A program made the translations under genes and the position numbers. From Oscillospiraceae bacterium (GTDB lineage Bacteria; Bacillota; Clostridia; Oscillospirales; Ruminococcaceae): a stretch of 8,307 nt of DNA. Location: NCBI GenBank assembly GCA_029068025.1, contig JAIEDJ010000309.1, positions 1 through 8,307 on the forward strand, read 5' to 3'. Numbering within the stretch: the first letter of the stretch is position 1; each line of letters starts with the position of its first letter. Below are positions 1-5,197 of this stretch, one piece after another. Below the pieces are notes generated by a model. It saw nothing but the letters and a program-made list of their open reading frames with translations. It was not told the DNA's origin and did no database searches.

Positions 1-784
1 GTATATCAACTATAAACTTTGGTGTGTTCGGCAGTCTTGACATCACCGCCGCGCGGAATTCTTCTGCGTTTACGGGCAGGTTAAAGACTATCTCGCCCTC
101 GGCGTTGCTTCCGACCGCTATTATTCCGCGTGCCGTGCCGCCTACGGCTATATCGCCATTCGCGTATCCGCCAATGACATACTTGCCGACGGAGAAACCG
201 CCGAATGAGAACCAGCCCGCGGAGACTCCGCCTAAGGATAACACGCCTGCGGATATTCCGCCGAGCGAAATTATCCCTACAGCCACTGCGGCGGTAGATA
301 CAGCACCTACCGCGAACAGTCCGCCGATGGCAAAAATCCCCAGCGCCGCAAGTCCTATGGGAATAATTCCCAATGCCGCAAGTCCCACAGCTATTATCCC
401 TTTTGCCATGAAGCCCACGGCGAGCACACCCTTTGCGGTGCCTTTCAGATTGATGTGTACCAGCGGAAGACCGTGCCATGTACGTTCGCTTTTGTATTCA
501 AGTCCGATGCGGCGGCGCTTGTCAACTATTATCACGTCGGCTTCCTCAGGGATCTTGTCCTCGGAAAGAGCGGCAGCCTGCTGCGGAGCTGTCCCTTTGA
601 TCAGCTCGTCCGTGGTGATTTCGAAAATCTCACTCATCGCGGCGATCTTTTCCATTTCGGGAGTAGTGGAGCCAAGCTCCCATTTTGAAACTGTCTGGCG
701 GGTAACTCCGAGCTTTTCGCCAAGCTCCTCCTGTGACCAGCCGCGGCTTTTGCGGAGTTCAATTAATTTTTCGGCAAATGTCAT
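1..784 (-). CDS. XRE-family HTH regulator with glycine-periodic C-terminal repeat domain (partial, runs off left edge)
   Basis: The frame is open from an ATG at 784 to the window edge (261 codons, no stop), so the C-terminus is missing. Residues 3-62 are a classic XRE/Cro-CI helix-turn-helix: SRGWSQEELGEKLGVTRQTV, followed by SKWELGSTTPE. This domain binds DNA as a repressor or activator. A linker (about 65-105) leads to GLPLVHINLKG and then, from residue 119 to 230, a repeat with glycine at almost every fifth position, best seen as decapeptides such as GIISLGGISA, GVLSLGGVSA and GWFSFGGFSV. The repeat is hydrophobic and could be a beta-solenoid or a membrane-associated sensor; its function is unknown to me. 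XRE proteins with similar Gly-rich tails occur in Clostridia (recalled, not searched). The ribosome site AAGGAGG (795-801) overlaps the stop codon of the upstream small gene, so the two are probably one translationally coupled operon. The identification as an XRE regulator is firm; its targets are not visible. Confidence 0.9.
   Translation of the reverse strand, partial: MTFAEKLIELRKSRGWSQEELGEKLGVTRQTVSKWELGSTTPEMEKIAAMSEIFEITTDELIKGTAPQQAAALSEDKIPEEADVIIVDKRRRIGLEYKSERTWHGLPLVHINLKGTAKGVLAVGFMAKGIIAVGLAALGIIPIGLAALGIFAIGGLFAVGAVSTAAVAVGIISLGGISAGVLSLGGVSAGWFSFGGFSVGKYVIGGYANGDIAVGGTARGIIAVGSNAEGEIVFNLPVNAEEFRAAVMSRLPNTPKFIVDI
83..430 (-). repeat. Decapeptide/pentapeptide glycine repeat inside the XRE regulator
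   Basis: In protein residues 119-234, glycine falls at 119, 124, 129, 134, 139, 144, 149 and 154. After a one-residue shift it falls at 155, 160, 170, 175 and every fifth residue to 230; only 165 (Ala) breaks the series. The consensus is G-phi-phi-[AS]-phi-G-x-phi-[AS]-x, about eleven 10-residue units. The underlying DNA repeats only loosely (30-bp units with varied codons), so the periodicity is held at the protein level. Confidence 0.85.
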
Positions 785-799
785 AATGCGTTTTCCTCC

Positions 800-1105
800 T
801 TATTTGAATTTAATATTCTGATAGATATGTTCTTCCCAATCCTCCATGTCTACGCGGCATTTTGACGGTTTGCTTTCATTATAGTTAACTGTTACCTCGG
901 TTCCTATGGCAGGCGGTATCTTTCTCCATGACACATATGCCTTTTTAATATACTCAACTCCGTCAACCGTATATTTTACCCACACATAGTGCGGAAACGC
1001 CACCCCGTCAGTTGGGTGAAGTCTGACCGCTTTGAGCTTTACCTTGATCCACCAGATCATTTTTACATTGGTTATAGTTCCTGTAGTTCTGCTGTTCATC
1101 TCCAT
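800..1105 (-). CDS. Small DUF3592-like protein (101 aa), first gene of the XRE operon
   Basis: The start is the ATG at 1105 (MEMNSRTTGTITNV), preceded by AAGGGAG (1115-1121) at nine bases. The open frame extends further upstream, but that part contains the promoter and is not coding. The pattern GTITNV, then YVWVKYTVDGVEY, then IGTEVTVNYNESKPSKCRV resembles the extracytoplasmic beta-barrel-like core of DUF3592 proteins (GxV..., YxVxGxxY, GxxVxVxYNPxxP). Here it has no clear membrane helices or signal peptide, apart from a short Trp/Ile stretch at MIWWIKVKL. Role unknown. The gene stops at 800 within the ribosome site of the XRE gene, so both are probably made from one transcript. The family link rests on motif resemblance only. 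Confidence 0.8.
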   Translation of the reverse strand: MEMNSRTTGTITNVKMIWWIKVKLKAVRLHPTDGVAFPHYVWVKYTVDGVEYIKKAYVSWRKIPPAIGTEVTVNYNESKPSKCRVDMEDWEEHIYQNIKFK

Positions 1106-1141
1106 TGAAGATCTCTCCCTTCCGGTGATTTTATTGATTTT

Positions 1142-1170
1142 ATTATACACTATTTGTTCAAAAATGTCTA
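1142..1170 (-). promoter_or_regulatory. Sigma-A-type promoter of the small gene/XRE operon
   Basis: Read on the minus strand there is TAGACA (1170-1165), a 17-base spacer and a perfect TATAAT (1147-1142). It lies about 37 bases upstream of the ATG at 1105, which supports that start and excludes the longer reading frame beginning at 1195. Confidence 0.75.
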
Positions 1171-1208
1171 CCAATAACAGCTTGAACTTTGTCAACCAAA
1201 CTTAACAT

Positions 1209-1247
1209 AAAGGCGCAAACCGCACTGTTATGCGGTTTGCGCCTTTT
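1209..1247. terminator. Perfect 16-bp hairpin with flanking A/T runs
   Basis: The arms 1209-1224 (AAAGGCGCAAACCGCA) and 1231-1246 pair perfectly around a 6-base loop, and TTTT follows on the plus strand. It has the form of an intrinsic terminator but sits between two divergent transcription units with no gene running into it. It may insulate the two promoters from stray transcription, or mark a gene lost from this spot. Confidence 0.7.
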
Positions 1248-1328
1248 ACAATTCTTTGATTTTTTTGGGCGTCGGGAAATTATACTTTAAAATTATTTTT
1301 TGACAAATTCAACAAAGCTTTGAAGCCG

Positions 1329-1392
1329 AAATTGACAAAAACTACAAAAATCGTGCATTTCACGCAAAATATCGACATCTTGCGCAGAGCTT
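1329..1392 (+). promoter_or_regulatory. 64-bp upstream block, copy A, identical to 2465-2528
   Basis: Every base from AAATTGACAAAAACTAC to CGCAGAGCTT is identical to copy B. It lies about 35-98 bases upstream of the -35 box. It contains the small inverted repeats CGTG-cattt-CACG and CGCAA-(12)-TTGCG, which could be protein-binding sites. The flanks and the genes have diverged far more, so a conserved regulatory role is inferred; no regulator is identified. Confidence 0.55.
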
Positions 1393-1426
1393 CTGATACT
1401 TGTGTGTGCTAATCAAATAATGGCGG

Positions 1427-1455
1427 TTGACTTTTTTATCATGGTGTAATATAAT
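1427..1455 (+). promoter_or_regulatory. Promoter of lipoprotein copy A
   Basis: TTGACT (1427-1432), a 17-base spacer and TATAAT (1450-1455) give a near-consensus sigma-A promoter, 74 bases before the lipoprotein ATG. The open frame running through it is therefore untranslated leader rather than an N-terminal extension. Confidence 0.8.
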
Positions 1456-1528
1456 AGTTATAACAATATTTTTCTGGTCATCGTTCCGCTTAAGTTTTTG
1501 TAACAATTTTGTAATATGGAGGGTAAGT

Positions 1529-2149
1529 ATGAAATTCAGAACTATTCAAACAACTATTTTCACTGTCTGCTTATGCGCCTGCGTGACAGCTTTCTCCGGC
1601 TGTTCCAAGGGGGCAAATGAACCATATGAAATGCCGTCGGGTGATTCATCGCTTGAAAGCAGCGGGGAATACTCGGATGAAAGCAGTGAAACGTCAGGCA
1701 GCGAAATATCCGATGATGACATATCGTCTGAGAGTAGTAGCAAACCTCAAACAAGCAGCAATTGGGAATTATATGAAGAAGTTCGTTTGGATCATGAGAT
1801 TTTGGGAGCGGTGGAGGATCATGTGCTTTACGTATGGATACATCTGTATATGGATGAAGAAGTTCTCCGTGCTGAATTTGAAGAAAAAAATCCAAGACTA
1901 GTGGAATTGGAAAATGAAATTCTTTACACCCGTTATTTTTACTTATATTTATACGATTACGGTGAACAAATTAGCAGGGAATTTCTAAGTGATTACGGTA
2001 TCACTTGGGATGAAGTTAGTGTAATGTGTTCATCAGCGAGAATTAGCGGTTATTTTGACAAAAGCAAAGCAGCTTCAATGCTGGACGACCTACGAGTCAG
2101 CGGTATAACTTACTTGCCATCAGGTCCTCCGGTTTTTACGGATTTGTAA
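1529..2149 (+). CDS. Secreted lipoprotein, copy A, with Ser/Asp-rich linker and I9-propeptide-like domain
   Basis: The start ATG at 1529 has GGAGGG (1518-1523) five bases upstream and lies downstream of the promoter. The 206-aa product begins with a lipoprotein signal (MKFRTIQTTIFTV..., lipobox FSGC), so Cys25 would be lipidated and the protein anchored on the outer face of the membrane. Residues about 26-77 are a flexible Ser/Glu/Asp linker. The C-terminal part has a strand (HVLYVWIHLY), a helix (DEEVLRAEFEEKN) and then ISGYFDKSKAASMLDDLRVSGI, which resembles the 'G-F...L..L..V..I' ending of peptidase inhibitor I9 propeptides. It sits directly before a subtilase fragment, and its paralogue (2669-3259) before the longer subtilase, so a role in inhibiting or folding the protease is plausible but inferred. 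It is otherwise a hypothetical protein. Confidence 0.85.
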   Translation: MKFRTIQTTIFTVCLCACVTAFSGCSKGANEPYEMPSGDSSLESSGEYSDESSETSGSEISDDDISSESSSKPQTSSNWELYEEVRLDHEILGAVEDHVLYVWIHLYMDEEVLRAEFEEKNPRLVELENEILYTRYFYLYLYDYGEQISREFLSDYGITWDEVSVMCSSARISGYFDKSKAASMLDDLRVSGITYLPSGPPVFTDL

Positions 2150-2206
2150 CGAACAATGACAGCAGAAATGCTTTATTATAAAATTTTTTAAGAAAAGGTG
2201 GTTTTT

Positions 2207-2386
2207 ATGAAAAGGTTAATTTCTATTCCGGTAATTTTTTCACTTGTGATGTCGTTCTGTGTTCAGACGGCAAGCGCGGCGGTGATCGGTGATACGGCGC
2301 GGACAAGGGAGGATCTTTATTCCGTTCTGGACGATCCTCTTCGCGAACGTTTGAAAGAGGCGGCAGACGACGATGTGATACGATGA
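2207..2386 (+). pseudogene. Truncated 5' fragment of subtilisin-like protease (59 codons)
   Basis: The ATG at 2207 follows AAAAGGTGG at suitable spacing. The product begins with a signal peptide (MKRLISIPVIFSLVMSFCVQ, probable cleavage after TASA) and continues AVIGD...ARTREDLYSVLDD...DDDVIR, almost the same as residues 1-59 of the protease starting at 3319. It then meets TGA TGA exactly where similarity to unit B ends, so it was cut by the duplication junction. No catalytic domain remains. If still expressed it would give a secreted peptide of roughly 35 residues; I regard it as a remnant, although its ribosome site and signal peptide are intact. Confidence 0.75.
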
Positions 2387-2464
2387 TGATTGATTTTTTT
2401 TTAGCTTCAGGATAATTATACACTAAAATTATTTGTAGGTAAATTTAACAAAGTTTTGGCAAGT

Positions 2465-2528
2465 AAATTGACAAAAACTACAAAAATCGTGCATTTCACG
2501 CAAAATATCGACATCTTGCGCAGAGCTT
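2465..2528 (+). promoter_or_regulatory. 64-bp upstream block, copy B, identical to 1329-1392
   Basis: This block is an exact match to copy A, located 33 bases upstream of the -35 position of promoter B. Identity breaks just outside it on the left (CCG versus AGT) and falls gradually on the right. Retention of such a stretch beside diverged genes suggests either a shared operator or activator site, or recent gene conversion. Confidence 0.55.
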
Positions 2529-2561
2529 TGGATACTTGTGTGAGCTAACCAAAAAAGCAAG

Positions 2562-2590
2562 TTGTTTTTCGGATCACGGTGTGATATAAT
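2562..2590 (+). promoter_or_regulatory. Promoter of lipoprotein/protease copy B
   Basis: TATAAT (2585-2590) is preceded by TGA, forming an extended -10 (TGnTATAAT). At 17 bases further upstream the -35 is the poor TTGTTT (2562-2567). In copy A the situation is reversed: a good -35 and no TG. The ATG at 2669 follows 78 bases later. Confidence 0.7.
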
Positions 2591-2668
2591 TATAGATATA
2601 ACAACAGTTTGCCGATCATCGTACTGCTTAGAATGTCTGCAACAATTTTGTAATATGGAGGGGTAAGT

Positions 2669-3259
2669 ATGAAGTTCAGAACCATTCAAACAACCATCTT
2701 AACTGCCTGCTTATGCGCCTGCATAACAGCTTTCTCCGGCTGTTCCAAGGGGGCAAATGAACCATATGAAACGCCGTCGGGCGATTCATTGACCGAAAGC
2801 AGCGATGACAGCTCGTCCGAGAGCAGTGAAATGTCTACCGATGATACGCTGGATGAAAGCAGCAAGCCTCAAACGAGCAGTGGTGAAGAATATCCGGAAA
2901 TCGTTCTGAATCATGAGTATTTGGAAACGGTGGAAGCGGATATACTTTACGTGTGGATACACCTATATACAGATGAAGAAGCTCTCCGTGCCGAATTTGA
3001 AGAGAAAAATCCGAGTTTTATTGACAATGATCAACTTTACTATTATTATTGGCCAAAGCATTTAGACGCTTACGGTGATCAAATTATCAGAGAATTCTTG
3101 AGTGATTATGGTATTGCTTATGAGGATGTTGATGTGATAGGCTTATTATCAGATGTTCATGGTGATTTTGACAAAAGCGTAGTATCTTTAATGCTGGACG
3201 ATCCGCGTGTCGAAGAAATATTTTACTGTCCTAATCCTATTGTTTGGAAGGAAATGTAA
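2669..3259 (+). CDS. Secreted lipoprotein, copy B, with Ser/Asp-rich linker and I9-propeptide-like domain
   Basis: The 196-aa product starts at the ATG at 2669, with GGAGGGG (2657-2663) five bases upstream. The signal peptide and lipobox (TAFSGC, Cys25) are nearly identical to copy A. The acidic/serine linker (about 26-72) is shorter, which accounts for much of the length difference. The globular part has a strand (ILYVWIHLY), a helix (DEEALRAEFEEKN), a second helix (QIIREFLSDYGI) and a closing segment VHGDFDKSVVSLMLDDPRVEEIF. The last segment strongly recalls the end of I9/subtilisin propeptides, where a helix and 'dpxVexI' strand close a ferredoxin-like fold. The protease gene follows after 59 bases, so the two are likely co-transcribed. 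A tethered inhibitor or external chaperone role is inferred; a homology or structure search is needed to decide. Two Tyr-rich stretches (YYYYW) are unusual. Confidence 0.85.
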   Translation: MKFRTIQTTILTACLCACITAFSGCSKGANEPYETPSGDSLTESSDDSSSESSEMSTDDTLDESSKPQTSSGEEYPEIVLNHEYLETVEADILYVWIHLYTDEEALRAEFEEKNPSFIDNDQLYYYYWPKHLDAYGDQIIREFLSDYGIAYEDVDVIGLLSDVHGDFDKSVVSLMLDDPRVEEIFYCPNPIVWKEM

Positions 3260-3318
3260 CTAATGATGACAGCAGCAATGCTTTCATTATAAAATTCAAT
3301 TTGAAAAAGAGGTTTTTT

Positions 3319-3789
3319 ATGAGAACGTTAATTTCGATTTTGGCAATTCTTTCATTCGCGCTGTTGTTCTGTTTTCAGACGGCAAGCGCGGCGGTGATTG
3401 GTGATATGGCGCGAACAAGGGAGGATCTTTATTCCGTTCTGGACGATACTCTTCACGAACATTTAGAAGAGGCTGCGGATGACGATGTGATACGGGTGAC
3501 TATTGAACTTATGGACGGCATTGACTTGGACAGAGTTGAGCTGAACGCCATTTCACGCGCGAACATCTCAGCAGCGGAAGAAGCGTCCCTTAATGTGGCG
3601 GCTTTCTCTTCGGATAAAGCGGAAAGCGAGTCTGTGCAGCTTGCTGCATTAGAGGTCTATGACAGAATCTCCAAAGAGCGAAATACTCTTCTGAAGGAGT
3701 ACTACAGCGTCAAGAATGAAGCATTTATTACATCAACATGTCTTAAGGACGCTGAAATAGGAAGCGTCGGATTGTTTACACTACCTTGA
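3319..3789 (+). CDS. N-terminal part of frameshifted subtilisin-like protease (signal peptide and pro-region)
   Basis: The start is the ATG at 3319 (MRTLISILAILSF), with AAGAGG six bases upstream; the longer frame from 3244 overlaps the preceding gene and is not needed. The 156-residue piece has a signal peptide (cleavage probably after TASA, near residue 24) and a pro-region: a strand (VIRVTIELMDGID), a long Ala/Glu/Ser-rich helical stretch (about 75-110) and RISKERNTLLKEYYSVKNE. It ends KDAEIGSVGLF, which looks like the final strand of an I9-like propeptide. It then stops at TGA (3787-3789), while the next frame continues YLDDFDND... into the protease domain. The middle of the propeptide fold (the strand between NEAFI and LKDAEI) seems short or missing. 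On its own this piece cannot be a protease. Confidence 0.75.
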   Translation: MRTLISILAILSFALLFCFQTASAAVIGDMARTREDLYSVLDDTLHEHLEEAADDDVIRVTIELMDGIDLDRVELNAISRANISAAEEASLNVAAFSSDKAESESVQLAALEVYDRISKERNTLLKEYYSVKNEAFITSTCLKDAEIGSVGLFTLP

Positions 3790-3790
3790 C
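3758..3790 (+). other. Frameshift region joining pro-region and protease domain
   Basis: The upstream frame reads ...GLFTLP and stops at TGA 3787-3789. The +1 frame has been open since the TAG at 3758-3760 and reads YLDDFDNDYALDTHD on into the protease. One nucleotide too many, or two lost, would explain it. The local heptamer CCT TGA C would also permit a +1 slip (CCU to CUU) giving a 590-aa fusion, but no Shine-Dalgarno-like stimulator sits just upstream as in prfB. Confidence 0.7.
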
Positions 3791-3832
3791 GACTTTGACA
3801 ACGATTATGCTCTTGACACCCATGACAGCGAC

Positions 3833-5092
3833 TTGGATTATCCGGACATTAATGATACATATAAGATCATAGGTGGAGATGCCTTTATCAATGCTGGATA
3901 CTCCGGCATAGGAATCCGCGTAGGTGTTATTGAGGAAAAACGTCCTATTTTAAGCGGAATGGGAAGTGATAGTAATAACATTACTATAGTGCCCAATAGT
4001 GCGGAAATCACAGGCGAACATCCTACTATGGTATGTGGGATCATCAAGAAGTTTGCTCCCTCTTGCAGCATCTATACCTATGCTCTCGGCAATTCACCAA
4101 GCTATGTGGTGGACGCATGTAGAGATTTGATCAACGACTATTCCGTTCATGTTATCAATCTGTCCATTGGCAGTTGCTACGGAATGTACACAGAATTTGC
4201 ACGTAGAATAGATCGGATTATACGCAACACAAAGGTGTCTATCGTTGTAGGGGCAGGGAATGCGGATACACATGAGCGTAAATTGGACGATGGGGAAGTA
4301 GAGGTTGAAATTGATAGCCTTAAGACAAATATTCTGGGTATGGCGGGCAATGCAATTACTGTTGGTAATGCTAAGACTAACGGAACAAATCCCGATGCTT
4401 CCGGTGCCTTTACGCTCTCGTGGAATAGTTGCTATGACGAGTATTCGGCCATAAATAAACCCGATATCTGCGCGCCCGGTTATATTCATATTTATGATTA
4501 TGGTGATTATGGGACAAGCTATGCTGCTCCTCACGTAACCGGAACGGTCGTTCAAATGATGGCAAGAAACCCCGCCTTTGTTGATCAACCTCAAAAAATT
4601 AAGGCGGCTTTGCTTGCAAGCGCGACTCGCAATTGCGGTACAACATTTTTCGAGGACAGACTTATGTCGGACTATGAGGGAGCAGGCGTGGTGGATGCTG
4701 AGTTTTGTTATCGGCTGTCAAAAGCGGGAAGATCGACACATTTTGATGCGACATCGAATTCCGACTCATTTACACATGATGTATATTGTGATTACACCAC
4801 AAAACCCTTCCGCATTGCGTGTACGTGGGAGGCTGCAGCGAAAGGCAGTGGTGCTGTCCTTTATGTTACAAATTATAACTTGACAGTCAAAAAAAATGGC
4901 GTGACTGTTGCGGAGTGCAAAACAAATGTAAGTACAGGCTCAAATAAATATTTTAACAGTAAAATTATTGAGATTCCGACAAGTGTTTTGAGGGAGAACG
5001 GCGGCGGGTTTTATACAGTTGAGATATCTCGTGATGGTGAATTTAAGGGCACAGGAACAGTGAGGATCGGCTTGGCATGGGAGCAGGATTAA
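3833..5092 (+). CDS. S8 subtilisin-like protease domain (frameshifted from its signal peptide; catalytic Asp replaced by Glu)
   Basis: The frame is open from 3761; the first start-like codon is TTG at 3833, with no ribosome site, so this is the continuation of the gene at 3319, not an independent gene. Counting from 3833, the subtilase landmarks are in order: GIRVGVIEEKRP (Asp-box; Glu34 where the catalytic Asp is expected), EHPTMVCGII (catalytic His63), VVGAGNAD (oxyanion Asn143), DICAPG (211-216) and GTSYAAPHVTG (catalytic Ser229). Residues about 305-419 are strand-rich (PFRIACTWEAAA, AVLYVTNYNLTVKKNG, RIGLAWEQD), probably a C-terminal beta-sandwich as found in many secreted subtilases. No sortase or cell-wall anchor is seen, so the product would be secreted, or tethered through the neighbouring lipoprotein. 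The Asp-to-Glu change may weaken catalysis or be a feature of its subfamily. The gene is likely a pseudogene in this strain unless the frameshift is a sequencing error or recoded. Confidence 0.8.
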   Translation: MDYPDINDTYKIIGGDAFINAGYSGIGIRVGVIEEKRPILSGMGSDSNNITIVPNSAEITGEHPTMVCGIIKKFAPSCSIYTYALGNSPSYVVDACRDLINDYSVHVINLSIGSCYGMYTEFARRIDRIIRNTKVSIVVGAGNADTHERKLDDGEVEVEIDSLKTNILGMAGNAITVGNAKTNGTNPDASGAFTLSWNSCYDEYSAINKPDICAPGYIHIYDYGDYGTSYAAPHVTGTVVQMMARNPAFVDQPQKIKAALLASATRNCGTTFFEDRLMSDYEGAGVVDAEFCYRLSKAGRSTHFDATSNSDSFTHDVYCDYTTKPFRIACTWEAAAKGSGAVLYVTNYNLTVKKNGVTVAECKTNVSTGSNKYFNSKIIEIPTSVLRENGGGFYTVEISRDGEFKGTGTVRIGLAWEQD

Positions 5093-5160
5093 GGTGAGGC
5101 TTTTTCTGCTCTATAGACCATACTTCGGGCGATCCGAACGATCCGCCGGCTGCGAATAAC

Positions 5161-5196
5161 AAAAGCGGGAACCGCACAGCGCGGTTCCCGCTTTTT
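5161..5196. terminator. Bidirectional intrinsic terminator between protease and rex
   Basis: A 15-bp perfect stem (5161-5175 with 5181-5195, core GCGGGAACCGC) encloses a 5-base loop, with A-run on the left and T-run on the right, so it can end transcripts in both directions. It lies 68 bases after the protease stop and immediately beyond the rex stop codon at 5198-5200, suiting two convergent units. Confidence 0.9.
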
Positions 5197-5197
5197 G

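Larger units (their letters stand above)
1256..2382 (+). repeat. Tandem duplication, unit A (upstream region, lipoprotein, protease 5' end)
   Basis: This unit matches 2391-3494 in order: T-run, upstream region, promoter, lipoprotein gene, 60-bp spacer, protease signal peptide and first codons. The offset is 1136 bases in the upstream part and 1112 at the protease end, the difference coming from small indels, mainly in the lipoprotein linker. Similarity stops abruptly after GATGTGATACG at 2382, which is the recombination junction. Confidence 0.85.
2391..3494 (+). repeat. Tandem duplication, unit B
   Basis: This is the second copy of the 1.1-kb unit. It begins with a T-run (TGATTTTTTT) matching 1257-1266 and ends at GATACG inside the protease gene, after which only unit B continues with coding sequence. 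The 282 bases without a gene at 2387-2668 hold only the duplicated upstream region and promoter B; no terminator is visible between the units, so transcripts from unit A may read into unit B. Confidence 0.85.

Noticed and set aside
24..821. Long plus-strand open frame (265 codons), Pro/Thr-rich
   Set aside because: It is antisense to the XRE regulator; the Pro-rich repeats are the complement of the Gly repeat codons, and it has no ribosome site.
1427..1528. N-terminal extension of lipoprotein A
   Set aside because: It would begin at the -35 box and places 34 residues before a standard lipoprotein signal; the ATG at 1529 has the ribosome site, as in copy B.
2444..2450. TTAACAA, a Rex operator half-site
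   Set aside because: The matching inverted half is missing at the required spacing, and the corresponding place in unit A reads TCAACAA.
4094..4594. Minus-strand open frame of 166 codons
   Set aside because: It lies opposite the protease domain, whose subtilase motifs in order show the plus strand is coding.
5093..5160. Possible coding remnant after the protease (SGDPNDPP-like reading)
   Set aside because: It is only a few codons with no start, no ribosome site and no recognisable homologue; treated as spacer.
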